Part shown: positions 8,375 to 17,089 of the stretch, piece by piece
How the letters are laid out: every line of letters begins with the position of its first letter
How positions within the stretch are numbered: the stretch's first letter is position 1
Source: JAVBQO01 sp031548885
GTDB taxonomy: Bacteria; Patescibacteriota; Saccharimonadia; Saccharimonadales; Saccharimonadaceae
DNA length: 64,000 nucleotides
Assembly: GCA_031548885.1 (NCBI GenBank)
Contig: JAVBQO010000004.1
Span: 1 to 64,000 of the forward strand
Direction of reading: 5' to 3'
Program-made: the position numbers and the translations under genes
Notes under the pieces: model-generated
What the model was told of the DNA's origin: nothing
The model's input: only the letters and a program-made list of their open reading frames with translations
Databases searched by the model: none

Positions 8375-8399
8375 AGTTCGACACACGTCGAGCTTTTTT
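8375..8399 (+). terminator. rho-independent terminator after tRNA-His
   Basis: AGTTCGAC-ACAC-GTCGAGCT stem-loop (8 pairs, one G-T) followed by five more T. Confidence 0.85.
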
Positions 8400-8429
8400 G
8401 TTTGGCTAAATATCGCTATAATAGACGCA

Positions 8430-9017
8430 ATGTACTACAACTTTTCGCTGGGGGCCAAACACAACAAAGGTATATTCTCGACCGGTGTTATATTGTGTTT
8501 GGCTGGTGCGATCATTGCGGTTGGCTCTTATGTTGTCATGAACCGCACTTCGCCGTTGATTTTTGCGAAAACTAATTCGACAAAGCAAAATATTGAATCA
8601 ATCGTCAAAACAAAACAACCCAGCGACAACGACCGAATTTTTATCCCATCGATTGGGGTGGACGCGCCAATTCGCGATCGCTATTCCGGCAACGGCGTGT
8701 TGCGAAAAGGCGCATTGTTGTCGGCGAAAAAGTTCTCTATCGGCTTGACGCCGTCGGAAACGATGCGGCAATCGCCGCTGTACCACTTGGCCGACATGCG
8801 TTCCGGCGACCGGGTTTTCATCGACATGAACGGCGAGCGGCTGGTGTACGAGGCAGTCAACATATCAAATTCGAACGTAGCAAAAATTACAACGTTACAA
8901 AATGGCATAGTGATATATTCATACGAAGACTCTGGCGCGGCGACGTTGGTCACGCTGAAATTAGTGGGCACCATGCAATGGTTGGACGGCCAAGCTAGCA
9001 TTGTTGGTCGCGACTAA
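8430..9017 (+). CDS. sortase-fold membrane protein lacking catalytic residues
   Basis: 195 aa. A transmembrane anchor lies at about residues 14-36. A sortase-like beta barrel follows: RIFIPSIGVDAPI (69-81), SPLYHLADMRSGDRVFI (115-131) and LVYEAVN (138-144). In active sortases the barrel ends in TL.TC with the nucleophile Cys; here it reads TLVTL (172-176), and the GH(R/N) catalytic His segment is also absent. It is therefore probably a pseudoenzyme or binding domain. Start ATG 8430 is 7 nt after TATAAT (8417-8422), so leaderless. The stop overlaps the stop of the convergent murA fusion. Confidence 0.75.
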   Translation: MYYNFSLGAKHNKGIFSTGVILCLAGAIIAVGSYVVMNRTSPLIFAKTNSTKQNIESIVKTKQPSDNDRIFIPSIGVDAPIRDRYSGNGVLRKGALLSAKKFSIGLTPSETMRQSPLYHLADMRSGDRVFIDMNGERLVYEAVNISNSNVAKITTLQNGIVIYSYEDSGAATLVTLKLVGTMQWLDGQASIVGRD

Positions 9018-10543
9018 ATCTCACGAAATGTATCGACGTCGGCACCGATTGAATTTAGTCGATTGGCGAAATCTTCGTAGCCGCGATTGATATTGTAGAC
9101 GTCGCGCAAAGTCGAAACGCCTGGCGCGGCCAGCATCGCTAGCAGCACGACGACTGACGGTCGCAAAGCTGGCGGTGCGACGACGTCGGCCGATTTCCAT
9201 TTGGTTGGGCCGGTTATGTAGACGCGGTGCGGGTCGACTAACTCGATTTTTGCATTCAGTTTTGTCAGTTCGGTAAAGTAAATCGCGCGGTTTTCGTAAC
9301 TCCAATCGTGCACCAATGTACGACCATTCGTGACCGTCGCGATAAGTCCCATGAACGGCAAATTATCCATGTTGATGCCGGGAAACGGCATGGCGTGCAT
9401 TTTGTCTTTGGGCGCGACCAGATCGGAATGTTTGAGCGAAATGTCAACCAAGCGCGTTTCGCCGTTTCGCGCTTGATATTCGTCGCTCAATTCGTACCGT
9501 AATCCCATGCCTTCCAGCGTCGCTAGTTCCAGCTCCAAAAATTCGATCGGTGCGCGTTTGATAGTAATTTCCGAATCAGTCACTAGCCCGGCGGCGATGA
9601 AACTCATGGCTTCGATTGGGTCCTCGGATGGGAAATATTCGACGTCGCGATCGATCGATTTCACGCCATGAACGGTCAAAATTGTCGTGCCGATGCCGTC
9701 GATTTTCACGCCTAACTTTTCCAAAAAAAAGCAAACATCCTGCACCATATAATTCGGGCTGGCGTTTCTGATCGTGACTTTGTCGTCGCACAGCGCCGCC
9801 GCCATCAGGACATTCTCGGTCACGGTGTCGCCGCGTTCGGTTAGCAAAATTGTTTTCGCAGGCGTTTTGGCGGAAACTTTGGCATGATAATAATCAGTGC
9901 CGCAGGCTGCTTCGACGTTCATGCCAAACGGTGCCAAACCGTTCAGATGCGGCTCAACAGTGCGTGTGCCCAGATCGCAGCCGCCGGCGAACGGTAGTTT
10001 GAAATCGCGATATTGATGAAGCAACGGACCCAGAAACATGATGACGGTGCGCGTGCGCTTGGCGGCTTCGATGTCCATTTGGTCGAGTGCTAATTTTTTC
10101 GGCGGAATGATTTCCAAATCATTATTTTCCAGCCAGCGCGTTTTCACGCCGATGCTGGTCAGAACTTCGATGATGCGGTTAACTTCTTCGATGCGGGCGA
10201 CGCGGCGCAGCGTCGTTTTACCTTTGTTGAGCAAGGCTGCACAGAGCAAGCCGACCGCCGCGTTTTTGCTGGTTTTGACCTCGATTTCGCCGTGTAATTT
10301 CCGACCGCCGTGAACGCGAAAATTCATTTTACCTTCGTCATTGATGGAAACGATTTCGCTGGACAAAACGTCGCTGATGCGTGCCAGCATCTCAATGCTG
10401 ATATTTTGACCGCCTTTTTCGATGCGGTTGATGGCTGACTGTGAAGTTTCCAATTTGTCCGCCAAATCTGCCTGTGTCATCTGACGGGAGTTGCGAGCTT
10501 CTTGAATTAGTCGTCCGATTTTTTCTTTGTAGTCTGATTTCAT
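9014..10543 (-). CDS. murA: XRE-type HTH fused to MurA
   Basis: 509 aa. Residues 1-66 form a lambda-repressor/XRE helix-turn-helix (MTQADLADKLETSQSAINRI is the core). Residues 73-509 are a complete UDP-GlcNAc enolpyruvyl transferase, the first committed step of peptidoglycan synthesis. MurA features include SKNAAV (Lys93/Asn94), the GGCDLGTRTVEPH loop with the PEP-reactive Cys189 retained, and ALRPSVVVLLAMLAAPG near the end. MurA is normally about 420 aa with no DNA-binding domain. The frame is unbroken between the parts. A TATAAT at 10558-10553 precedes the ATG by 9 nt, with a palindrome just upstream. It may act as both enzyme and regulator. Confidence 0.92.
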   Translation of the reverse strand: MKSDYKEKIGRLIQEARNSRQMTQADLADKLETSQSAINRIEKGGQNISIEMLARISDVLSSEIVSINDEGKMNFRVHGGRKLHGEIEVKTSKNAAVGLLCAALLNKGKTTLRRVARIEEVNRIIEVLTSIGVKTRWLENNDLEIIPPKKLALDQMDIEAAKRTRTVIMFLGPLLHQYRDFKLPFAGGCDLGTRTVEPHLNGLAPFGMNVEAACGTDYYHAKVSAKTPAKTILLTERGDTVTENVLMAAALCDDKVTIRNASPNYMVQDVCFFLEKLGVKIDGIGTTILTVHGVKSIDRDVEYFPSEDPIEAMSFIAAGLVTDSEITIKRAPIEFLELELATLEGMGLRYELSDEYQARNGETRLVDISLKHSDLVAPKDKMHAMPFPGINMDNLPFMGLIATVTNGRTLVHDWSYENRAIYFTELTKLNAKIELVDPHRVYITGPTKWKSADVVAPPALRPSVVVLLAMLAAPGVSTLRDVYNINRGYEDFANRLNSIGADVDTFREI

Positions 10544-10551
10544 GATGATTT

Positions 10552-10578
10552 TATTATATCACATTTGATATTATATCA
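10552..10578 (-). promoter_or_regulatory. palindrome and tandem repeat at the HTH-murA promoter
   Basis: A perfect palindrome TGATAT-T-ATATCA lies at 10566-10578, inside the -10/-35 spacer for the HTH-murA promoter. The 10-mer TATTATATCA also repeats exactly at 10552-10561 and 10569-10578; each copy contains TATAAT on the minus strand. This is a good candidate operator for the N-terminal XRE domain encoded just downstream. Confidence 0.5.
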
Positions 10579-11372
10579 ATAGATTTCGCAAGCAATTTTC
10601 GTCCCTGTTTACTCGCGAAAGGCGAATGCGGAACATTTTCGACGATCGTAATACGTGTGCCAATTTCATTTTTTGCAAGCATCATTCGAATCTCATCTGG
10701 CGGAAAAAGTTTGTCATCCGCGCCGCAAATTATCTGTACATTTCCGAGCTGCGACAATTTCTGCAATTCATCAATTGCGTTATGCGAAAGCCCGGAATTG
10801 TAATGATTTTTTACGGTTTTTCGCACCGCGGACCTACTTATCTTTGCGTAGTTGTACAAAAGTTTTCGGTCGATTGCGAAAAACGGCAATTGATGACGCA
10901 AGTTCTCCAAGCTGCGCCGTTGCACCTCGGCGAATGCCCCGCGATCACTGGACAAAAATGATTGAGTTGTCAACCCAAGTGGTTGAATAAGAATAGTATT
11001 TTCGCAAATATTTTGATTTTCGATCGCGATCCGAATTGCGCCGGGCGCAGCTTGTGATTCGGCAATTATATTGCACGAATTGATTTTCATGTTTTTGCAA
11101 ACGAATCGAAATGTTTGCTTGGCAAAATCATATATGAGATCTGGCATATCGCTGCCGTCGGAGCGTGCGAACCAGTATGGCACGCCTTGAATGACTGCGA
11201 ATCCTGGCGGGCAATCTTTCGCAACCCAGAACGGCAATTTGTTTATTTGTACGATGCCGAGAAAAATTATCGAGTGAACTTTTTTCGTTTGTGGGCTTAG
11301 CCAAATCGAAATCGGAATCAATTGCGAATTCCAGTGAAATTTCATGCGCAGCTCGTGCGGTTTTGCGGTCAT
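10554..11372 (-). CDS. alpha/beta hydrolase fold protein
   Basis: 272 aa. The candidate triad is Ser in ESQAAPG (nucleophile elbow without a canonical GxSxG), Asp in GADDKLFPPDEI and His in NVPHSPF, in the family order and spacing. The middle holds an extended helical lid (DRGAFAEVQRRSLENLRHQL). Start ATG 11372 lies 6 nt after a TATACT box, fitting the leaderless rule; the open frame extends to 11459 but that part overlaps the divergent glyA. The substrate is unknown. Base composition is slightly more A+T-rich than its neighbours. Confidence 0.7.
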   Translation of the reverse strand: MTAKPHELRMKFHWNSQLIPISIWLSPQTKKVHSIIFLGIVQINKLPFWVAKDCPPGFAVIQGVPYWFARSDGSDMPDLIYDFAKQTFRFVCKNMKINSCNIIAESQAAPGAIRIAIENQNICENTILIQPLGLTTQSFLSSDRGAFAEVQRRSLENLRHQLPFFAIDRKLLYNYAKISRSAVRKTVKNHYNSGLSHNAIDELQKLSQLGNVQIICGADDKLFPPDEIRMMLAKNEIGTRITIVENVPHSPFASKQGRKLLAKSIDIISNVI

Positions 11373-11378
11373 GAATAT

Positions 11379-11386
11379 AGTATACT
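11379..11386. promoter_or_regulatory. palindromic shared -10 element
   Basis: AGTATACT is its own reverse complement, so the same 8 bp read as TATACT on both strands. Leftwards it ends 6 nt before the hydrolase ATG (11372, leaderless). Rightwards it is followed by a 22-nt stretch with GGAGG before the glyA ATG (11409). Confidence 0.55.
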
Positions 11387-11408
11387 GGAAGCAACGAACG
11401 GAGGAAAA

Positions 11409-12689
11409 ATGACAGATACCGAAATCTTTGACCTGATTGCGAAAGAATCTGAACGACAACGCGACGGCCTGGAACTGATTCCGTCGGAAAATTACGTATC
11501 ACGCGAAATTTTGGAGGCGATGGGTTCGGTGCTGACCAACAAATATTCCGAAGGTTATCCGGGTCGGCGTTATTACGGCGGTCAGGAATTCACCGACCAA
11601 ATCGAAACTTTGGCGATCGAACGTGCGAAAAAACTGTTCGGTGCTGACCACGCCAACGTCCAACCGCACAGCGGTGCCAACGCCAACGAAGCGGTGTATT
11701 ATGCGTGGTTGAATCCGGGCGACACGGTGTTGGCGATGGGATTAGACCAAGGTGGCCATTTGACGCACGGTGCGCCAGTGACGCGCGCGGCGCAGATTTA
11801 TAACTTCGTACGCTACGGTTTGAAAAATGTCGAGACTGGCGAGATCGATTATGACGAAATGCGCGAAACCGCGCTGCGCGAAAAACCGAAAATCATTCTG
11901 GCCGGATTTAGCGCTTATCCGCGCGAATTGGATTATGCGAAAATCGCTGAAATCGGCAATGAAGTCGGCGCGTTGTTGATGGCCGACATGGCGCACATCG
12001 CGGGGTTGATTGTCGGCGGCGTGGCGAAAAATCCGTTCGATTACGGATTTCATGTCATTACGACGACGACGCACAAAACGCTGCGTGGGCCGCGCGGCGG
12101 GTTGATTTTGTCGAAGGGAATTGCTGGTAATCCATTGCGAAAACCGGAAAAAACTATCGAGAATATTCCGACGCTGATTGATCGGGCTGTTTTTCCGGGC
12201 ACGCAGGGCGGGCCGCTGATGCACGTGATCGCGGCCAAGGCCGTGGCGTTTCGCGAGGCGCTGCAGCCGGAGTTTTCGACTTACGCAGCACAAATTGTTA
12301 AAAACGCAGTGAAATTGGCGGATGAGTTAAGCACGCGCGGATTTAATTTGATAACCGGCGGTACGTCGAATCACTTGATTTTGATTGACGTGATGAAAAG
12401 TTTTGGCATCCACGGCGGCATCGCCGAAAAAGCTTTGGATGAAATTGGCCTGACGGCCAATAAAAACGCCATTCCGTTTGACGTCGAGCCGCCGTTTCGC
12501 CCGTCCGGTTTGCGATTGGGCACGCCGGCGATGACGACGCGCGGCTTGGTCGAGAATGATATGGGACAGATCGCGGATTGGATGAAATCGGCGATTGAAA
12601 ATCGCGACGATCACGAAAAACTTTTGCAATTAAAAAATGAAGTGACGAAACTTGCACGACGATTTCCGTTGCCGAGCGATAGAATGTAA
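11409..12689 (+). CDS. glyA: serine hydroxymethyltransferase
   Basis: 426 aa PLP enzyme interconverting serine plus THF and glycine plus 5,10-methylene-THF. LIPSENYVS lies at the N-terminus, PHSGANAN binds the cofactor phosphate, ADMAHIAGL follows, and TTTHKTLRGPRGG carries the PLP lysine. The length is typical of bacterial enzymes. The GGAGG at 11399-11403 sets the start at ATG 11409. It pairs functionally with folD in this window for one-carbon metabolism. Confidence 0.97.
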   Translation: MTDTEIFDLIAKESERQRDGLELIPSENYVSREILEAMGSVLTNKYSEGYPGRRYYGGQEFTDQIETLAIERAKKLFGADHANVQPHSGANANEAVYYAWLNPGDTVLAMGLDQGGHLTHGAPVTRAAQIYNFVRYGLKNVETGEIDYDEMRETALREKPKIILAGFSAYPRELDYAKIAEIGNEVGALLMADMAHIAGLIVGGVAKNPFDYGFHVITTTTHKTLRGPRGGLILSKGIAGNPLRKPEKTIENIPTLIDRAVFPGTQGGPLMHVIAAKAVAFREALQPEFSTYAAQIVKNAVKLADELSTRGFNLITGGTSNHLILIDVMKSFGIHGGIAEKALDEIGLTANKNAIPFDVEPPFRPSGLRLGTPAMTTRGLVENDMGQIADWMKSAIENRDDHEKLLQLKNEVTKLARRFPLPSDRM

Positions 12690-12699
12690 GTGCGCTTAG

Positions 12700-13311
12700 A
12701 TGAACACAGCTAAAGCTCTTTTGCTAGTTGCCGCTATTGCCTTAACGGTCGCAGCGTACGTTCCTTATGTTCGGGACACACTACACGGCAAAACGAAGCC
12801 ACATTTGTACAGTTGGCTGGTCGGGTGTTCTGTAGCAACGCTCTCGTTTATCGGCCAAATCATCGATAAAAGTGCGGGCTTAGCTGCGATTGCTACGGCT
12901 ATGGTTGCGATAAGCTGTCTGATGATTGTTATTTTGAGCATACGCTACGGAATTACCAAAGGCACCCGTTTAGACAAAATATGCTTAGTGACATGTGCGT
13001 TTCTAATTGGTTTTTGGATATTTTCGGGCGATAATGAAATATCAATCATACTTATTAATTTAGTCAATATTATTGGGTTCATACCGACAGTTATAAAAAC
13101 ATATAAACTGCCACAGACTGAAACACTGATAAGCTACGAACTCAATATAGTGCGCTTTACAATTAATATTTTCGCGTTGCAAACGATAAGTATTGTCAGT
13201 GTTACCTTTCCATTGACGTGGTTAGTTTGCAATATCGCGTTTGTGCTTATGACAATTAGCCGTCGAAAATATTTGTCCCGAAAGGCTTCTGATCAAACTA
13301 ATTCAAACTAA
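12700..13311 (+). CDS. PQ-loop-like multi-pass membrane protein
   Basis: 203 aa with about six hydrophobic helices. Two PQ-loop-like repeats are visible: YVPYVRDTLHGKTKPHLYSW (about 19-38) and GFIPTVIKTYKLPQTE (about 130). This resembles tandem SemiSWEET/PQ-loop transporters, but the match is by motif only. It follows glyA by 10 bp and is more A+T-rich than most neighbours. The 3' end overlaps convergent murB by 9 bp. Confidence 0.65.
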   Translation: MNTAKALLLVAAIALTVAAYVPYVRDTLHGKTKPHLYSWLVGCSVATLSFIGQIIDKSAGLAAIATAMVAISCLMIVILSIRYGITKGTRLDKICLVTCAFLIGFWIFSGDNEISIILINLVNIIGFIPTVIKTYKLPQTETLISYELNIVRFTINIFALQTISIVSVTFPLTWLVCNIAFVLMTISRRKYLSRKASDQTNSN

Positions 13312-14334
13312 CGTTTCCGGTTCTTGTTCCAGAATAACGCCAAATTTATCGTCAACTTTCGCAACAATTTCTGCCTTGAAAGTTTGCAAATCGTCGGCGG
13401 TTTTGGCGGATTCGTTGACCAAAACCAGTGCGTTGTTCGGGTAGATCAACATGCCGTGACTGCGGTAGCCCTTTAATCCGGTTTGGTCGATTAGCCAGCC
13501 GGCGGACAATTTGACGCCGTTGTCGCCATGTTCATTCATGGGCCAGTGTGGCATTTCCGGGTTTTTCGCAACTAATTCTGCGGATTTTTCGGCGGAAACA
13601 ATCGGATTTTTAAAAAAGGATCCAGCCGAAGCAACATCATCGACAGATGGCAATTTGCTGGCGCGTACGGCGATGACAGCATCGCGAATCGACATCGGTG
13701 AAAAATCAGTGATACCATGCTTGTCCAAATATTTTTCCAAATTCGGATAAAACGGCGGCATCAGATGGGTTTTTCGCAATCGCAATGTGATCGACGTGAT
13801 AATATGATGGCGCTCGTCCGGGTTTTTGAAAATCGAATTGCGATAGGCGAAGCCGCAATCATCATGGCTGAGCGTCACGAACGTTTCGGAATCGGTGTCG
13901 TAGGCCTCGAGTTCGGTCAATGTGTCGGCAATTTCCTGGCCGTAGGCGCCGACGTTTTGCACTGGCGTCGCGCCGGCGTAACCAGGAATCGCGCTGAGCG
14001 CTTCGACGCCGGACAGATTCATTTCGCACAGCGTCGCCACCGTGTTGTCCCAAATTTCGCCGGCACCGATGCGAAAGGTCGCTGACTCGTCGTCCTCGCC
14101 AACTTTTTCGAACCCGCGAATTCGGTTCAAAATGATGATGCCTGGATAATTTTCGCACATCGCCACGACGTTGCTGCCTTGGCCCAAAATGAAAAACGGC
14201 AGGTTTTGCTCGTCGGCTTTGGCCAGTGCTTCGAGCAGCTCACCTTTCGATTCGACGGTGATGACGTACGCCGCTTCGCCGCCCAGACGCATGGTGGTTA
14301 GCTTTGCCAAAGGAATATTTTTTTCGATGATCAT
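13303..14334 (-). CDS. murB: UDP-N-acetylenolpyruvoylglucosamine reductase (MurB)
   Basis: 343 aa FAD enzyme, second step of UDP-MurNAc synthesis, following the MurA product made by the 9-10.5 kb gene. FAD-binding TTMRLGGEAAY and LGQGSNVV lie in the N-domain. Catalytic residues sit in FAYRNSIFK (Tyr loop, type I enzyme like E. coli), SAGSFFKNP (Ser) and VILEQEPE (Glu). The start overlaps the stop of the upstream membrane gene as ATGA, so the two are coupled. Confidence 0.95.
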   Translation of the reverse strand: MIIEKNIPLAKLTTMRLGGEAAYVITVESKGELLEALAKADEQNLPFFILGQGSNVVAMCENYPGIIILNRIRGFEKVGEDDESATFRIGAGEIWDNTVATLCEMNLSGVEALSAIPGYAGATPVQNVGAYGQEIADTLTELEAYDTDSETFVTLSHDDCGFAYRNSIFKNPDERHHIITSITLRLRKTHLMPPFYPNLEKYLDKHGITDFSPMSIRDAVIAVRASKLPSVDDVASAGSFFKNPIVSAEKSAELVAKNPEMPHWPMNEHGDNGVKLSAGWLIDQTGLKGYRSHGMLIYPNNALVLVNESAKTADDLQTFKAEIVAKVDDKFGVILEQEPETLV

Positions 14335-14780
14335 TTCGCAGCCGGCTCCGTTTTCTCGGTTGGTTTATTTTTGATTTTCGTGTGGATGAATATGGAAACA
14401 AGCGTCAAAATTAGGCTGGCGATCATTACCCAAACGCCGGCTTGGAAATTGCCAACGCCAAAGCTATTTGGCGCCGCATACATCGCCGTCATCGTGATCC
14501 ACAACGCCAAAACGCCCAGATTGATAATCCAGCCGACGATCGTCAGGTATTTGCTGGCAAAGATCGCGCCCATCAGCGTCAAAAACGCGCCGACGAAAAT
14601 CGCCACCGCGATTGAAAACAAAATCGAATCGGTCGGATCGACAGCTTCGGTCGAAACCAGCCGAATGAAATCAATGCGAATTGCCTCCACCGAATCGAGC
14701 CATGGTAGAAAAACGCTGGTGGCCGCTAGAATTGCCGCGACACCGTTGATGATGCCAAATGATAAACGATTTTGTTTCAT
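14331..14780 (-). CDS. four-helix membrane protein coupled to murB
   Basis: 149 aa. Hydrophobic helices lie at about residues 8-27, 53-75, 80-103 and 112-135, with a charged Lys/Glu/Pro-rich tail (KIKNKPTEKTEP). It is translationally coupled to murB. A TATGCT box precedes the ATG by 9 nt. I do not recognise a family. Confidence 0.65.
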   Translation of the reverse strand: MKQNRLSFGIINGVAAILAATSVFLPWLDSVEAIRIDFIRLVSTEAVDPTDSILFSIAVAIFVGAFLTLMGAIFASKYLTIVGWIINLGVLALWITMTAMYAAPNSFGVGNFQAGVWVMIASLILTLVSIFIHTKIKNKPTEKTEPAAK

Positions 14781-14814
14781 GATGGTTTAAGCATAGCATA
14801 ATGGGTCTGCAAAA

Positions 14815-15078
14815 CTATAACTCCGGTCCAATGTAGCGAAAACGCGGTTGAGTTTGGCCGTCAACCACAACATTTTCGGTGAACATTTCGAGCGGGCGAA
14901 CTTGCAACTGCAAACCTTTGTGTTTTGGGATCACGTAGGGTGGAATATACACAACCAATTCCTCATTCGTTTCGGTGTGTCGTGCGAGCCCGATGATTTG
15001 GCAATAGCGCCGTGATCCGGGCGTTGATTTGTAGTGTTCATAAACGCCGGTTGGTGGATATTTCGCATTACCAGCCAT
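14815..15078 (-). CDS. DUF1653 domain protein
   Basis: 87 aa. The DUF1653 pattern is evident: TGVYEHYKSTPGSRRYCQII, then GLARHTETNEELVVY, then VRPLEMFTENV and a closing PRFRYIG. Family members are small stand-alone proteins of unknown function. A strong GGAGGAG SD lies 7-8 nt before the ATG. Confidence 0.85.
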   Translation of the reverse strand: MAGNAKYPPTGVYEHYKSTPGSRRYCQIIGLARHTETNEELVVYIPPYVIPKHKGLQLQVRPLEMFTENVVVDGQTQPRFRYIGPEL

Positions 15079-15113
15079 GATATTCTCCTCCGTTTTGATA
15101 TCTGTATTATAAC

Positions 15114-15134
15114 AAAAAAGTCAGCAGCGCTGAC
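15114..15134 (-). terminator. terminator after tRNA-Lys
   Basis: GTCAGC-AGC-GCTGAC stem followed, on the minus strand, by six T (plus-strand A at 15114-15119). Confidence 0.85.
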
Positions 15135-15138
15135 AATT

Positions 15139-15215
15139 TGGAGGGTCCACCGGGGCTCGAACCCGGGACACCAAGCTTAAGAGGCTCGTGCTCTAACCAA
15201 CTGAGCTATGGACCC
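15139..15215 (-). tRNA. tRNA-Lys (anticodon CTT)
   Basis: Acceptor GGGTCCA/TGGACCC, anticodon arm CGAGC-CTCTTAA-GCTTG, T-arm CCGGG-TTCGAGC-CCCGG and encoded CCA. The discriminator base is U, unusual for tRNA-Lys, where A is standard. A TATAAT about 16 nt upstream provides the promoter. Confidence 0.92.
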
Positions 15216-15273
15216 GCGTGACACATTTGACATTATACACCAAACGAGCTGCATCGCAACAATTTCATATCTG

Positions 15274-15954
15274 TTATCGGTGAGTTTCGCGCAGCACGCC
15301 GTCGCGCATTTCGTAAACCCGGTCGCAATATTTCACCAATCGTTCGTCGTGCGTTACCATGATGGTCGCTTTGCCGCGTTGGTGAGTTTCGTGTGCCAGC
15401 AATTTGACAACTTCGATGGCGCGTTTGGTGTCGAGGTTGGCGGTTGGTTCGTCGGCCAGAATCAGGCTGGAGTCGCCGTAGAGAACTTTGGCGATTGCCA
15501 CGCGTTGGCGTTCGCCGCCGGACAGGTCGGCCGGATATTTCTTGACCAACTTTTTAATGTCGAAATTTGCGAAAAGGTCGTGCATGGTTTTGCGATTTTC
15601 CGATCGATGGCTGACTTTGTCGATCAGTTGCAATTGTTTTTCGACGGTCAAGTACGGCACCAGATTCGACGCCTGCAAAATAAAGCCGACATGATGTAGC
15701 CGCACGTCCGACAATTGTTTGCGCGACAAGTTGGTTGTGTCGGTGCCGTTGATGATGACCTGTCCGTCGGACGGTGTTTGCAGGCCGCCGGCGATCGTCA
15801 GAAAAGTGCTTTTGCCGGAACCGGACGGACCGATGACGGCAACGAACTCGCCGGGCAATATCGAAAAGTTGGTCTTTTCCAGCGCGTGAATCGTTTCATC
15901 GCCTTGTTTGAATCGGCGAGTAACGTTCTTCAATATCAATAGCGGTTCTTTCAT
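15274..15954 (-). CDS. LolD/MacB-type ABC transporter ATPase
   Basis: 226 aa. Walker A GPSGSGKST (about 42-50), Q-loop FILQASNLVPYLTV, signature LSGGERQRVAIAKVL, Walker B LILADEPTANLDT and the H-loop MVTHDE are all intact. It pairs with the permease upstream (shared TAATG stop/start) to form a MacB/FtsEX-like exporter or mechanotransmission complex at the cell membrane. Confidence 0.92.
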   Translation of the reverse strand: MKEPLLILKNVTRRFKQGDETIHALEKTNFSILPGEFVAVIGPSGSGKSTFLTIAGGLQTPSDGQVIINGTDTTNLSRKQLSDVRLHHVGFILQASNLVPYLTVEKQLQLIDKVSHRSENRKTMHDLFANFDIKKLVKKYPADLSGGERQRVAIAKVLYGDSSLILADEPTANLDTKRAIEVVKLLAHETHQRGKATIMVTHDERLVKYCDRVYEMRDGVLRETHR

Positions 15955-17021
15955 TAGCCGATTGCCTCCACGGGATCAATTTTGGTGACGGATCGGACCG
16001 ACGCGATGCCGCCGAGCGCTGCGAAAAGAATGAACAGTCCGGCGGTGCCGCCAAACAGCCACTGATTTATCATGAACGGCACACGCGATGCCAAGGCGAA
16101 ACCGCTGATCAGCGCCAAAATCAGCCCGGCGATTAGTCCGGTAAACAGCAAAATCAAAATCTGAATCATCACCGAGCGCGAAATGTAAGAGTTCGACACA
16201 CCTTCGGCCTTCAGCACTCCGAAAACGCTGGCTTTTTGGATCGTCAGAATGTAGATGAAAATCGCCAGCACGAACGACGCGATGATAATCAGAAAGCCGA
16301 TCATCAGACTAAACGTCAAAACCTGCGCACGGTAACCGGGCAATTCGAACGAAAAGTCGCGAATCGTTTGCCAGGAAATATTGTTGTTTTCGTAGCGCGA
16401 TCGATTGTCGTCACGCGTGATGATCGCGCTGACCGTCGTGTCGTCCTTCATGCTGGACATGCCGGCCAGATCTGTTACAGCGATGCGCCAATCGTCCATT
16501 TGCATATAAATGATCGGCGCGGTTTGGAACGTGGCATGCGAAGTAAAACCGACGACGGTGTATTCGATGTCGGAACCTTGGAATTTGATAGAATCGTTCA
16601 AATTAACGCCGATTTTTTTCAATTCGTCGCTGGCGATGACTTGATCGTGCGATTCGATGGATTTGCCATCGGTGATTTTCGGCGCCAAAAAACTGTCGGT
16701 TTCAATGCCGAACAACGACACGTCTTGGGGCGAATCTTTTTCGATAGTTGCGGTGCCGACGCCGAGTGTCGCAGCGTCCTGGCCGACAAAATTCTCATAA
16801 TCCGGTTTCGTCAAAAGTGAGCGTCCGACATTATTGTTCGCGTCTTTCTGCAAAATGATGCCGCTGGCCTTCCACGAATCGATGCCCTGCGTGTAGCTGG
16901 TCGCCAAACCGTAGGCCAGCGCCGCCAGAAAAAATGTCAGATAACTGACCAGCGCGACAACAATCGTAATCAGGAAAAACCGCGATTTCTCTTTCCTCAG
17001 TTCGTTGATGGCCAAAAACAT
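15954..17021 (-). CDS. FtsX/MacB-like ABC permease
   Basis: 355 aa. TM1 lies at about residues 15-40, a long extracytoplasmic domain (about 45-230) follows, and three C-terminal helices form an FtsX-type domain. It begins MFLAINELRKEKSRFFLITI, typical of DevC/MacB permeases. TATAAT (17033-17028) ends 6 nt before the ATG. It is cotranscribed with the ATPase gene. The substrate is unknown; Gram-positive relatives handle peptides and cell-wall antibiotics. Confidence 0.88.
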   Translation of the reverse strand: MFLAINELRKEKSRFFLITIVVALVSYLTFFLAALAYGLATSYTQGIDSWKASGIILQKDANNNVGRSLLTKPDYENFVGQDAATLGVGTATIEKDSPQDVSLFGIETDSFLAPKITDGKSIESHDQVIASDELKKIGVNLNDSIKFQGSDIEYTVVGFTSHATFQTAPIIYMQMDDWRIAVTDLAGMSSMKDDTTVSAIITRDDNRSRYENNNISWQTIRDFSFELPGYRAQVLTFSLMIGFLIIIASFVLAIFIYILTIQKASVFGVLKAEGVSNSYISRSVMIQILILLFTGLIAGLILALISGFALASRVPFMINQWLFGGTAGLFILFAALGGIASVRSVTKIDPVEAIG

Positions 17022-17089
17022 AAGCTTATTATACTACAGCTGCCGCGGCGCGAGGAAAGGGGATAATTTGCTATAATGTGGGCGGATAT

